Of a stretch of 64,000 nucleotides of DNA, positions 8,195-15,907 are shown one piece after another. Where the stretch lies: assembly GCF_000426885.1 (NCBI RefSeq), contig NZ_AUGF01000010.1:1-64000 (forward strand), given 5' to 3'. Source of the stretch: Moraxella caprae DSM 19149 (lineage in GTDB: Bacteria > Pseudomonadota > Gammaproteobacteria > Pseudomonadales > Moraxellaceae). The notes under the pieces were generated by a model. The model had not been told where the DNA came from. It ran no database searches and saw nothing but the letters and a program-made list of their open reading frames with translations. A program made the translations under genes and the position numbers. Position 1 is the first letter of the stretch. Every line of letters starts with the position of its first letter.

Positions 8195-10285
8195 ATGTTT
8201 AATATCATTCGTCAAGAATTTCAATATGGCAATCAGCAAGTTGTCCTAGAAACAGGGCGTGTCGCTCGCCAAGCCAACAGCGTGCTTGTGCATATGGGCG
8301 ATGTGTCGGTACTGGTGGCGGTTGTGGTGCGTCCCGAAGCTGTGGCAGGGCAAAACTTTTTCCCACTCACCGTAAACTACCAAGAAAAAATGTACGCTTC
8401 GGGTAAAATCCCAGGGGGCTATGGCAAGCGTGAAGGTCGTGCGTCAGAATTTGAAACTTTGACTTCTCGTCTGATTGACCGTCCAATCCGTCCGCTATTC
8501 CCAGAAGGGTATTTTAACGAAATCCAAGTAACGGCAACGGTTATCTCATCGGGCAAAACCCAAGATGCCGACATTGCAGCGATGATTGGTGCGTCTGCGG
8601 CGTTGGCAATCTCCCCTGCCCCATTTAGCGGCCCTATCGGAGCAGCTCGTGTGGGCTTTATCGGTAATGAATATATCCTAAATCCAAGCCTTGCCCAGAT
8701 GAAAGACAGCTCGCTTGACCTAGTGGTGGCCGGTACCAAATCTGCCGTGCTGATGGTAGAATCCGAAGCGGACGAACTCTCCGAAGACCAAATGCTCGGT
8801 GCGGTGCTGTACGGACACGCCCAACAGCAGATTGTCATTGATAACATCAATGCCTTTGCCCAAGCTGTTGGCAATGCCAAAGCCGAATTTGTCGCCCCTA
8901 CGATTAACGAAGAGCTAAACAATCAGCTTAAAGAGCAGTTCACCGCCAAGGTGAGCGAGGCGTACACCATCACTGTTAAGCAAGATCGCTATGCACGTCT
9001 AGACGAACTAAAAGATGAAGCATTGGCTCTAGCAGGCGATGAGACAGCAGAAGACTATGCCGACAAAGTCGCTCAAATCAAAGAGCTGTTTGAAACCCTA
9101 AAATACCGCACCGTGCGTGATAATATCCTATCAGGCAAGCCCCGTATTGATGGACGTGATTTGGAGACCGTGCGAGCACTCGATATCCAAGTGGGCGTGT
9201 TGCCTTATACGCATGGTTCTGCCCTGTTTACCCGTGGCGAGACCCAAGCTCTTGTAACCACCACGCTAGGCACTAGCCGTGATGTGAACTTGGTGGATAC
9301 GCTGTCAGGCACCAAGCAAGACCACTTTATGCTACATTATAATTTCCCACATTATTCGGTGGGCGAGACAGGTCGTGAAGGTGGCCCAAAACGCCGTGAA
9401 ATCGGGCATGGTCGTCTGGCTCGCCGTGGCGTGCAAGCGGTATTGCCTAAGGCGGAGCGTTTCCCTTATACCATTCGTGTGGTGTCGGACATTACCGAGT
9501 CTAATGGTTCAAGCTCTATGGCGAGCGTGTGCGGTGCGTCGTTGTCGCTTATGGATGCAGGCGTGCCACTAAAAGCCCCTGTGGCAGGTATCGCGATGGG
9601 TCTCGTTAAAGAAGGCGAGAGATTCGCGGTATTGTCAGACATTCTAGGTGATGAAGACCATTTGGGCGACATGGACTTTAAAGTGGCAGGTTCGGTCAAT
9701 GGTATCACCGCCCTACAAATGGATATTAAGATTGAAGGCATTACCGCCGACATCATGGAGCAAGCTCTAAAACAAGCGCATGCAGGGCGTATCCACATTC
9801 TAAATGCCATGAACGAAGTGATCGCCACGTCTCGCACCGAGATTAACGCTCATGCTCCAAACTATGCCACCATTGAGATTAACCCTGAAAAAATCCGTGA
9901 TGTGATTGGTAAAGGCGGTGCAACCATTCGTGCCTTGACCGAAGAGACAGGGGCGACTGTGGACATTGACGACAACGGTACAATTCGTATCTTTGGCGAA
10001 TCTAAAGCATCTACCCGTGCCGCCATTGCCAAAATCGAAGCCATCACCGCCGAAGTGGAAGTGGGTACGGTCTATACAGGGACGGTGGCTCGCATTGTGG
10101 AGTTTGGGGCGTTTGTTACCATTTTACCGGGTACGGACGGCTTGGTGCATATCAGCCAAATCTCTGATGAGCGTGTTGAGAATGTAACCGACCACCTAAA
10201 AGAAGGTCAAACTGTTAAAGTTCAAGTCCAAGACATCGACAATCGTGGACGCATCAAGCTGACGATGAAAGGCATTGAGCAGTAA
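8195..10285 (+). CDS. pnp: Polyribonucleotide nucleotidyltransferase (PNPase)
   Basis: A 696-residue 3'-5' phosphorolytic exoribonuclease, the core of RNA decay and a degradosome partner of RNase E. It has two RNase PH domains, a KH domain ([20 protein letters not shown], about residue 554) and a C-terminal S1 domain ([18 protein letters not shown]). Length is normal for the family. AAGGA before the ATG supports the start. A strong terminator follows directly, after which the base composition changes sharply. Confidence 0.98.
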   Translation: MFNIIRQEFQYGNQQVVLETGRVARQANSVLVHMGDVSVLVAVVVRPEAVAGQNFFPLTVNYQEKMYASGKIPGGYGKREGRASEFETLTSRLIDRPIRPLFPEGYFNEIQVTATVISSGKTQDADIAAMIGASAALAISPAPFSGPIGAARVGFIGNEYILNPSLAQMKDSSLDLVVAGTKSAVLMVESEADELSEDQMLGAVLYGHAQQQIVIDNINAFAQAVGNAKAEFVAPTINEELNNQLKEQFTAKVSEAYTITVKQDRYARLDELKDEALALAGDETAEDYADKVAQIKELFETLKYRTVRDNILSGKPRIDGRDLETVRALDIQVGVLPYTHGSALFTRGETQALVTTTLGTSRDVNLVDTLSGTKQDHFMLHYNFPHYSVGETGREGGPKRREIGHGRLARRGVQAVLPKAERFPYTIRVVSDITESNGSSSMASVCGASLSLMDAGVPLKAPVAGIAMGLVKEGERFAVLSDILGDEDHLGDMDFKVAGSVNGITALQMDIKIEGITADIMEQALKQAHAGRIHILNAMNEVIATSRTEINAHAPNYATIEINPEKIRDVIGKGGATIRALTEETGATVDIDDNGTIRIFGESKASTRAAIAKIEAITAEVEVGTVYTGTVARIVEFGAFVTILPGTDGLVHISQISDERVENVTDHLKEGQTVKVQVQDIDNRGRIKLTMKGIEQ

Positions 10286-10300
10286 TTGCTTGACTGGTGT

Positions 10301-10327
10301 AAAACCGCTCCAAATGGGGCGGTTTTT
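10301..10327 (+). terminator. Intrinsic terminator of pnp
   Basis: AAAACCGCTCC, loop AAAT, GGGGCGGTTTTT: 10-11 bp stem with a T-run, 15 bases after the pnp stop. It insulates the downstream reverse-transcriptase island. Confidence 0.92.
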
Positions 10328-10417
10328 GTAAATGAACTCTCTTGGTCAGAAAAAAATATAAGACTTTTATTAATGATGAATGCATAGGGTGTTCTTAAGT
10401 AATAATCGGAGTTTACA

Positions 10418-11647
10418 GTGTTGGATCAATCAATTAATCTTGACAGCTTAAAGTTTGTATTAAATGATTATGAGAAAAACTTCTTATTTAAGGACTATTT
10501 TCAGCATGGTGAAGATGAGATATTATTGGAACTAATCAATGATTATAGAACAAATACACCAATAAGAGCGCCAATTAAAGGAAGTTTAAAGGGAAAATCT
10601 GTTTATAGTTACTATAACCTGCGAGAATATCTATTTCAAAAAAGATTTATAACTTCTTTTAAATCCATCAATAAAATATCTCAACAAAATCGCAACGAGA
10701 TCGTTTTATCTATTATGGCATTAATACAAGAGCACAAGCCTTATAATATTCTAAGATTGGATATTAAGAGTTTTTATGAATCGATAGATAGAACTAATTT
10801 ATTAGATAAAATTAAAAGGGATAAAATTTACTCTTTTGACACGGTAAAGATTTTAGAAAGTTTTTTTGAGTGTTTTGAAAGAGAGGGAATTTATGGGTTG
10901 CCAAGAGGTTTGCCCATGAGTGCTATTTTGGCAGAATATTATATGAGAAATTTTGACAAAGCATGTAAGAGAATGGATGGTGTATTTTTTTATGCTAGAT
11001 TTGTTGATGATATTATTATTTTTACTACAAATCAAGACTTGAAAGAATGTGATTTGCAAGATAAATTGCCAGAAGGCTTACAATTTAATACTAAAAAAAG
11101 CAAAATTATTAAATTTTATATTAATAATAATGCTACACCCATAAAAGAATATTTTTCATATTTAGGTTACCAGTTTTATATTGATTATACAAAAAAAGAG
11201 GTTAATTTTTATGTAGATATTGCACCAGAAAAAATCAAGAAAATAAAGACAAGAATAGTTAAGTCTTTTTTAGATTACAATAGAAATAAAAATTTTATTT
11301 TATTGTTAAAGAGAATAAAATTTTTAACAAATAATTATTTTATTTATAATAAAAATCGCGATACCAAAATCAAAAGTGGTATTTACTACAATTATAAATA
11401 TATAACCATTGAAAAAATAGATGAAGGTAGATTAAGCCTTTATGACTTAGATAAATTTTTACAATCCATCATTTTTAGCATAAAATTACAAAAGGATATT
11501 CTTGGCTGTGAGCATTTGTTATCTAATGATAAAAAAGTGCAGCTATCCAAGTATAAGTTTATTAACGGTTTTAAGGATAAAAAATTTCAAAAATTCTCTC
11601 GAAATCCAAAAGAATTTAAGCAAATCAATCGTTGTTGGAGTTATTAA
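10418..11647 (+). CDS. drt3a: Antiviral reverse transcriptase Drt3a (DRT3 system)
   Basis: A 409-residue reverse transcriptase. The polymerase core is visible: motif A ILRLDIKSFYESID (Asp115), motif B YGLPRGLPMSAILAEYY (about 159-175), motif C FYARFVDDIIIF (catalytic FVDD at 195-198), and LQFNTKKSKI as motif D. No maturase, endonuclease or integrase domain follows, which argues against a group II intron. The size, and a second and larger RT directly downstream, match Drt3a (UG3-type) of defence-associated reverse transcriptase type 3. From memory of recent reports, Drt3a copies an ACACAC template in a partner RNA to make poly(GT). The start is GTG, with CGGAG six bases upstream. It is far more A+T-rich than the flanking genes, suggesting transfer. 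Subtype assignment rests on architecture, not on a search. Confidence 0.86.
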   Translation: MLDQSINLDSLKFVLNDYEKNFLFKDYFQHGEDEILLELINDYRTNTPIRAPIKGSLKGKSVYSYYNLREYLFQKRFITSFKSINKISQQNRNEIVLSIMALIQEHKPYNILRLDIKSFYESIDRTNLLDKIKRDKIYSFDTVKILESFFECFEREGIYGLPRGLPMSAILAEYYMRNFDKACKRMDGVFFYARFVDDIIIFTTNQDLKECDLQDKLPEGLQFNTKKSKIIKFYINNNATPIKEYFSYLGYQFYIDYTKKEVNFYVDIAPEKIKKIKTRIVKSFLDYNRNKNFILLLKRIKFLTNNYFIYNKNRDTKIKSGIYYNYKYITIEKIDEGRLSLYDLDKFLQSIIFSIKLQKDILGCEHLLSNDKKVQLSKYKFINGFKDKKFQKFSRNPKEFKQINRCWSY

Positions 11648-11648
11648 A

Positions 11649-13670
11649 ATGAGTAAATCAAAAAAGAGTAAAATATTACTTTCTTCGGATGATTTTTATA
11701 GAGTTCTAATTACAGATACTCAGCCTTATCATATGCCTATTATTTTTAATAATTATGGTTTGTATAATGCGATAGATAAAAGCAAAAAATCAATTGATTT
11801 TTATGAGATTTTTATTAAAGACTTGGGATTGACCAATGTAAATTCTAGTGATTTTTTAAATAATAAATATACCATACCATTTGAGTATCAAATTTCAAAA
11901 AATATACATTCTTTTCGCTCGTTAAAATTAATTCATCCACTTGATCAACTTAGATTTGTTGATTTTTATAGAAAATTTTATACTATCATTTTATATAATT
12001 GTGGTCGTAGTGAGTTTTCCTTGCGTTATCCAAGCAAGGTAAACAGTGCTGTTTTTCGATTAAAAAATGATGATATTTATCAAAAATTAATGAGTGAGGA
12101 TGATTTGGATGAATGTCAATCAAATGAGCATAAAGTAGATATTGAAAATAACAATCAAGAATTTGCATCATCATTTTTTTCATATAAAAAGTTTGAGTTT
12201 AATTACAAATTTTATGACTCTGTTGATTTTTTGCGACTGGAGAAAAAATTTGTTTATTTAGTTATGCTAGATGTTGCTCATTGTTTTGATTCTATTTATA
12301 CACATAGCATCTCTTGGGCAATTAAAGGCAAGAAATATATAAAAGATAACCTAAATAAACCAAAAGAAAATTCTTTTGAGGATGGTTTTGACAATTTAAT
12401 GCAATCTATAAATTACAATGAGACAAATGGTATTGTGATAGGTGCTGAGTTTTCTAGAATATTTGCCGAATTAATTTTTCAAAGAATTGACTTTGAAATC
12501 CAAAAAGAACTAGAGAAAAAGTATCAAATAAAACATAATGAGCATTATGCCATAAGAAGATATGTTGATGATTATTGCATATTTTTCAAAGAAAAGGAGG
12601 ATGAAGATAAAATTTTGGAGGTAATTTCTAATAAATTAAAGTCTTATAATTTATCTCTAAATATGGCTAAGACAAAGTATTTCCAAAGACCATTTATTAC
12701 TCAAAGAAGTCGTAATATTGCAGAGATTCGCCGTTTTTTATTATCTAAAATGAGTGAAATTATTTATTTAAAAAATGATGAAAATGGTAAGTGTTATTTT
12801 TTAGATGGAAATAAATTAAAGAATCCACAGCATAGAGCCAATGAATTTATTAGAGAAATAAAAAGTTATTGGAATATCAATGATGATTTGAACTCTGGGT
12901 TTTCTGGGTATGTCATAAAAGCATTTTTATCCCAAATTTTGAAATTTATACGCTATAGCGATAGTATTTTAAATGATGAGAAAAATAACTGCAATCCTGT
13001 TATAAATTTTCTCTTATTTATGTTTGAGGTATCATTATATTGTTTTACAATAGATCCAAATGTCAGTAATTCAATTGAGTTTTCAAAAATTGTTATTTTT
13101 ATTGATAGATTGATTGGAAACAATCAACTTTTATCTAATTATCAAGAGCGATTTAGGTATACCGCTAGAAATTCATTGTTAGAACTTTTGGATAATGAGT
13201 TGTCCAATCAAAAAGCAACATTGATAGAAAGATTGAATATTTTATTGACTTACTGTGAAATATCAGAAAGTGAAATTGAGAATGATAATGTCAAGAAATA
13301 TTTATTTGGTATAAATGGTGATGAATATAATTATTTTAGTCTCATTGTTGCATTATTTATATTTAAAAACAAAGATTACTATCATTTGCCTAAAAATGAA
13401 GTTGTTAATAAGATTAAGGATAAGATTGCCGAAAATCCGATAAAAGCTCATTCTGAAACTTTTCATTTATATCTTGATTGTATGAGTTGTCCATATCTAA
13501 ACGACAATGAAAAAATAGAAATAACAAAGATATTTTTACCAACATTAAATTGCAACGACAATGCACAAAAAATTGTAAGTAAGTTAAAGAAATACAGCTG
13601 GTTTGTTGATTGGAAGAATATTGATTTTTTAAGATATTTAAAGAAAAAGCAATTGAGAAATGCTTACTGA
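11649..13670 (+). CDS. drt3b: Antiviral reverse transcriptase Drt3b (DRT3 system)
   Basis: A 673-residue second reverse transcriptase. Motif A is VMLDVAHCFDSIYTHS (Asp208), the motif B region is GIVIGAEFSRIFAELIF, and motif C is RRYVDDYCIFF with catalytic YVDD at 305-308. SLNMAKTKYFQRPF follows as motif D. About 200 residues precede the polymerase core and about 300 helical, charged residues follow it; I recognise no other domain there. It starts one base after the drt3a stop, at an ATG with GGAG eight bases upstream. A longer in-frame GTG start at 11502 would overlap drt3a and is rejected. The pairing fits Drt3b (UG8-type), reported (from memory) to make the complementary poly(AC) strand without a nucleic-acid template. 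Its 3' end carries the promoter for the RNA gene downstream. Confidence 0.86.
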   Translation: MSKSKKSKILLSSDDFYRVLITDTQPYHMPIIFNNYGLYNAIDKSKKSIDFYEIFIKDLGLTNVNSSDFLNNKYTIPFEYQISKNIHSFRSLKLIHPLDQLRFVDFYRKFYTIILYNCGRSEFSLRYPSKVNSAVFRLKNDDIYQKLMSEDDLDECQSNEHKVDIENNNQEFASSFFSYKKFEFNYKFYDSVDFLRLEKKFVYLVMLDVAHCFDSIYTHSISWAIKGKKYIKDNLNKPKENSFEDGFDNLMQSINYNETNGIVIGAEFSRIFAELIFQRIDFEIQKELEKKYQIKHNEHYAIRRYVDDYCIFFKEKEDEDKILEVISNKLKSYNLSLNMAKTKYFQRPFITQRSRNIAEIRRFLLSKMSEIIYLKNDENGKCYFLDGNKLKNPQHRANEFIREIKSYWNINDDLNSGFSGYVIKAFLSQILKFIRYSDSILNDEKNNCNPVINFLLFMFEVSLYCFTIDPNVSNSIEFSKIVIFIDRLIGNNQLLSNYQERFRYTARNSLLELLDNELSNQKATLIERLNILLTYCEISESEIENDNVKKYLFGINGDEYNYFSLIVALFIFKNKDYYHLPKNEVVNKIKDKIAENPIKAHSETFHLYLDCMSCPYLNDNEKIEITKIFLPTLNCNDNAQKIVSKLKKYSWFVDWKNIDFLRYLKKKQLRNAY

Positions 13671-13681
13671 TATGCTATAAT
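13653..13681 (+). promoter_or_regulatory. Promoter of the DRT3 non-coding RNA, inside the drt3b 3' end
   Basis: TTGAGA at 13653-13658, a 17-base spacer, then TATAAT at 13676-13681 preceded by TGC (extended -10). This is a near-consensus sigma-70 promoter overlapping the last codons and stop of drt3b. The predicted transcription start is about 13685-13688, exactly where the RNA helix begins. Confidence 0.85.
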
Positions 13682-13684
13682 ACC

Positions 13685-13829
13685 AATGTCTTATCTACTG
13701 ATATTCTATCTCTTAGCGATACTAATGGTGCTTTCAGAGCTCATAGTGTCACTAAAAGCAATACTTGTTTAATTTCAAGAGTGCTATGCACACACACCAT
13801 AATATAGTAGGTAAGACATTTTATTTTTT
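13685..13829 (+). ncRNA. DRT3-associated structured RNA with CACACACAC template tract
   Basis: Untranslated segment directly after drt3b. AATGTCTTATCTACT (13685-13699) pairs with AGTAGGTAAGACATT (13806-13820) as 15 continuous pairs including one G-U. After one bulged base, ATATT (13701-13705) pairs with AATAT (13801-13805). Inside, CATAG and CACT (13742-13753, with a TGT bulge) pair with AGTGCTATG (13780-13788). CACACACAC (13789-13797) sits unpaired between the inner helix and the closing helix. A U-rich run (TTTTATTTTTT) follows the closing helix and can terminate transcription. The position, size and ACACAC tract match the partner RNA expected for DRT3, in which the tract templates poly(GT) synthesis. 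Ends are predicted, not measured. Confidence 0.82.
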
Positions 13830-13861
13830 AATTATTGATAAATTGTATTTTATACAAAAAA

Positions 13862-14470
13862 TTAATTTGTAATATTTCTCAAATTCCCTCTTGTCTGACT
13901 CTCCAACCTATCATAAAAATAATCCGTCAAATAAACCCTATCTTTTTGATAAAATCCCTTTAATACCGCCTTTCTTTTAAAATGATAAATCAGTCCATTT
14001 ACCCACGCATATTCTTGCCTGATTTGATGATTATATTCATCAAATCTATCAAGATCACTTCCCAATATCGCCAAATCAATATCCAATAAATAATCCAAAT
14101 CTGCCTTATCATCGCCCGTTAAAGGATTGATATGGTCTTTGGTGGCAAGAATATAACGCTCAGTAATACCAATATCTGTATCGGATAATATGCCTTGTAA
14201 TTCATCTTTCATCATGACCGAACTGTCATATTCATTGGTGGGGCTTTTGGGATTATAAATTACGTCATGATAAAAAAGGGCAATGGCAACCAAATCGGGA
14301 CGATATAAATTATCTTTTATTTCATCAAACCACATAAAACATTCAGATAAATGGGTGAGATTATGATAATGACGGTGGGGCTGTTGGTAGTGGGTGATGA
14401 GATTGTCAAAAAGGGTTTGATGACCGTGAGAAAATATAAACTGCCAATGAGAATTTAGATAATTTATCAT
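13862..14470 (-). CDS. HD-domain phosphohydrolase-like protein
   Basis: A 202-residue predicted metal-dependent protein of the HD superfamily (the COG4339 type, unknown substrate). RHYHNLTHL (about 33-41) and ALFYHDVIY with His68-Asp69 supply the metal ligands. IDLAILG near residue 132 gives a further acidic position. I chose the ATG at 14470; GTG 14479 and TTG 14482 are in frame upstream. The gene is A+T-rich but less so than the DRT3 island. It ends about 33 bases beyond the RNA gene, convergent with it. Any link to the defence island is unproven. Confidence 0.72.
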   Translation of the reverse strand: MINYLNSHWQFIFSHGHQTLFDNLITHYQQPHRHYHNLTHLSECFMWFDEIKDNLYRPDLVAIALFYHDVIYNPKSPTNEYDSSVMMKDELQGILSDTDIGITERYILATKDHINPLTGDDKADLDYLLDIDLAILGSDLDRFDEYNHQIRQEYAWVNGLIYHFKRKAVLKGFYQKDRVYLTDYFYDRLESQTRGNLRNITN

Positions 14471-14481
14471 ATCATACACCA

Positions 14482-14516
14482 AAAACTAAGCCGTTTGATG
14501 AAGCAAACGACTTAGT
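14482..14516 (-). terminator. Intrinsic terminator of the heme oxygenase gene
   Basis: On the minus strand: CTAAGTCGTTTG, loop, CAAACGGCTTAG, TTTTT. It follows the hemO stop by about ten bases. Confidence 0.88.
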
Positions 14517-14525
14517 ATAGCATAA

Positions 14526-15101
14526 TTACGCTTGAGTACCGTACACTTTACGAATCACTCGCTTAAAATAAGCAAAGGCATCATCTGCCCCTTTCATGGC
14601 AGATTGTTTATCATCATCACTTAAAGGCAAGGCATTGATTTTGGCTTTGGTGGCACGCCAATGAGGCATACGTCCGTCTGCATGGGCTGCCAGATGAGAC
14701 GCACCGAATTCATCGGACAGGTCAATTTTGCCTGCTTCTTTGTATAAAATCGCCGCCCCCACGTTCGAGCCCTCCACGCAGTAAAGCCAGCCGATAGCCT
14801 CAGCGTCCGTGAATGTGGGCGTTTCGACATCTTTGCCGAAGGGTTCTACCTGTAAATCCTTCATGTCTGATTTGACACGGTCAAGGCGAGCAAGCTCTGC
14901 CAAACCCTCAATTTGACTTGCTAGTTTTGTGTCATGATAAATGGGGTTTACGGTGCTGTGAAACTCATATTGGGCTTGCAAAAATTTGCGGTAGTTGTCA
15001 TGACTGGCAAAGGGCTCCATACTCATGACAAGGTTGTCCACGGCATCGTGGGTGGTGCGTGAATGCTCTTTTAGGGCTTCGGTTAGGGTAAGTTCGCTCA
15101 T
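14526..15101 (-). CDS. hemO: Biliverdin-producing heme oxygenase
   Basis: A 191-residue cytoplasmic enzyme that opens heme to release iron, CO and biliverdin. RTTHDAVDNLVMSM supplies the proximal His (His18). GWLYCVEGSNVGAAIL (from about residue 104) is the distal helix with the Gly-rich kink above heme. Length and motifs fit the Neisseria HemO/Pseudomonas PigA branch. Its promoter carries a Fur-like box, consistent with iron-starvation control. No heme-uptake receptor is adjacent. Confidence 0.88.
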   Translation of the reverse strand: MSELTLTEALKEHSRTTHDAVDNLVMSMEPFASHDNYRKFLQAQYEFHSTVNPIYHDTKLASQIEGLAELARLDRVKSDMKDLQVEPFGKDVETPTFTDAEAIGWLYCVEGSNVGAAILYKEAGKIDLSDEFGASHLAAHADGRMPHWRATKAKINALPLSDDDKQSAMKGADDAFAYFKRVIRKVYGTQA

Positions 15102-15149
15102 AAATCACCTGTGTGAAACACATGTTAAAAACATATTAAAAACCGATAT

Positions 15150-15200
15150 AAGATAACCTATTTTTATCAATTTGTAAATAAAAAAATAATAATCATTTAT
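15150..15200 (-). promoter_or_regulatory. hemO promoter with Fur-like box
   Basis: Read on the minus strand: TTTACA (15173-15178), 17 bases, TATCTT (15150-15155). Just upstream, 15182-15200 matches the 19-base Fur consensus at 13 positions, with an uninterrupted ATAATCATT core. This suggests iron-dependent repression of hemO. Direct binding is not shown. Confidence 0.6.
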
Positions 15201-15297
15201 GTTTACAAACATGCCTTATTTATGCTATGCTGTATCGCCCTATAAAGGTGGGTGATTTTTATTTTCAATATTTTAAATCTCGCCCTGATCGCCAAAG

Positions 15298-15306
15298 TGC
15301 TATAAT
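15298..15306 (+). promoter_or_regulatory. Extended -10 promoter of the DUF454 gene
   Basis: TGCTATAAT about 80 bases before the ATG at 15385; no clear -35. It is the same extended -10 form seen before rpsO and the DUF294-type gene. Confidence 0.6.
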
Positions 15307-15384
15307 AGGGCTTTTATGGCAAGATGAGCCTGCCTACCGTCTTGTCGATAGCAGGTACAAGCCTGCCTTGATTGTTGTATTGCC

Positions 15385-15834
15385 ATGTCCGACCACACTG
15401 ACCCTGATTATACCGACCCCGACCATACCCCATCATCACAACTGCCCAAACACGACCTGCATCAGAATGTCTTACTGCGTTGGGCGTTTTTTATCATGGG
15501 GTTTATTTTTGTGGGGCTTGGGATTTTGGGGGCGATACTACCCGGTATGCCGACCACGGTGTTTATCCTGCTGGCAGGTTACTGCTGGGCGAAAAGCTCT
15601 CGGCAGTTTCATGACTGGCTCATCAGGCACAAGATTTTTGGTAAAATGCTCATCGATTGGGAAGAGCGACGTGCCATGCCACGCTTTGCCAAATATTTGG
15701 CGTGGGGCATGATGACGGCATCCAGTGCGTTTTTGTTTTGGCGACTGCCTGCCGATAAGCTGTGGGTGGCGGTGCTGACAAGCATACTTTGTCTGGCGAC
15801 CGCCATTTGGATGTATCGCTTGCCTGACGCTTAG
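15385..15834 (+). CDS. DUF454 (YbaN-type) inner-membrane protein
   Basis: A 149-residue membrane protein. A polar N-terminal 30 residues rich in Asp/Pro/Thr precede the conserved core, with helices at about 35-60 (GFIFVGLGILGAILPGMPTT) and two more near the C-terminus (WGMMTASSAFLFW, AVLTSILCLATAIW). The GAILPGMPTTVFILLA motif followed by FHDWLIRHKIFG is diagnostic of the family. The role is unknown; such genes often lie near heme or iron genes, and this one is divergent from hemO. An alternative frame from 15227 has no family match. Confidence 0.85.
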   Translation: MSDHTDPDYTDPDHTPSSQLPKHDLHQNVLLRWAFFIMGFIFVGLGILGAILPGMPTTVFILLAGYCWAKSSRQFHDWLIRHKIFGKMLIDWEERRAMPRFAKYLAWGMMTASSAFLFWRLPADKLWVAVLTSILCLATAIWMYRLPDA

Positions 15835-15866
15835 TATGCCTGACGCCCTGTCCTGTGGTTATTTTA

Positions 15867-15875
15867 TGCTATAAT
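15867..15875 (+). promoter_or_regulatory. Extended -10 promoter of the cNMP/CBS/nucleotidyltransferase gene
   Basis: TGCTATAAT about 33 bases before the ATG at 15908. The -35 region (TGTCCT) is poor. Confidence 0.6.
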
Positions 15876-15907
15876 GTTTACCAACCAGAAAGCACGGATA
15901 AGCCATC

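Noticed and set aside
11502-11648. Longer in-frame GTG start for drt3b
   Set aside because: It would overlap 146 bases of drt3a, lacks a ribosome-binding site, and encodes residues unlike the family start. ATG 11649 has GGAG eight bases upstream.
10418-13670. Group II intron, retron or diversity-generating retroelement
   Set aside because: No maturase/X domain, no intron RNA domains, no msr/msd-type RNA upstream of the RT, and no template/variable repeat pair. Two RTs in tandem with a downstream RNA fit DRT3 better.
15227-15712. 161-codon frame overlapping the DUF454 gene
   Set aside because: The overlapping frame at 15385 has clear DUF454 motifs and membrane helices; this one is a frame shadow.
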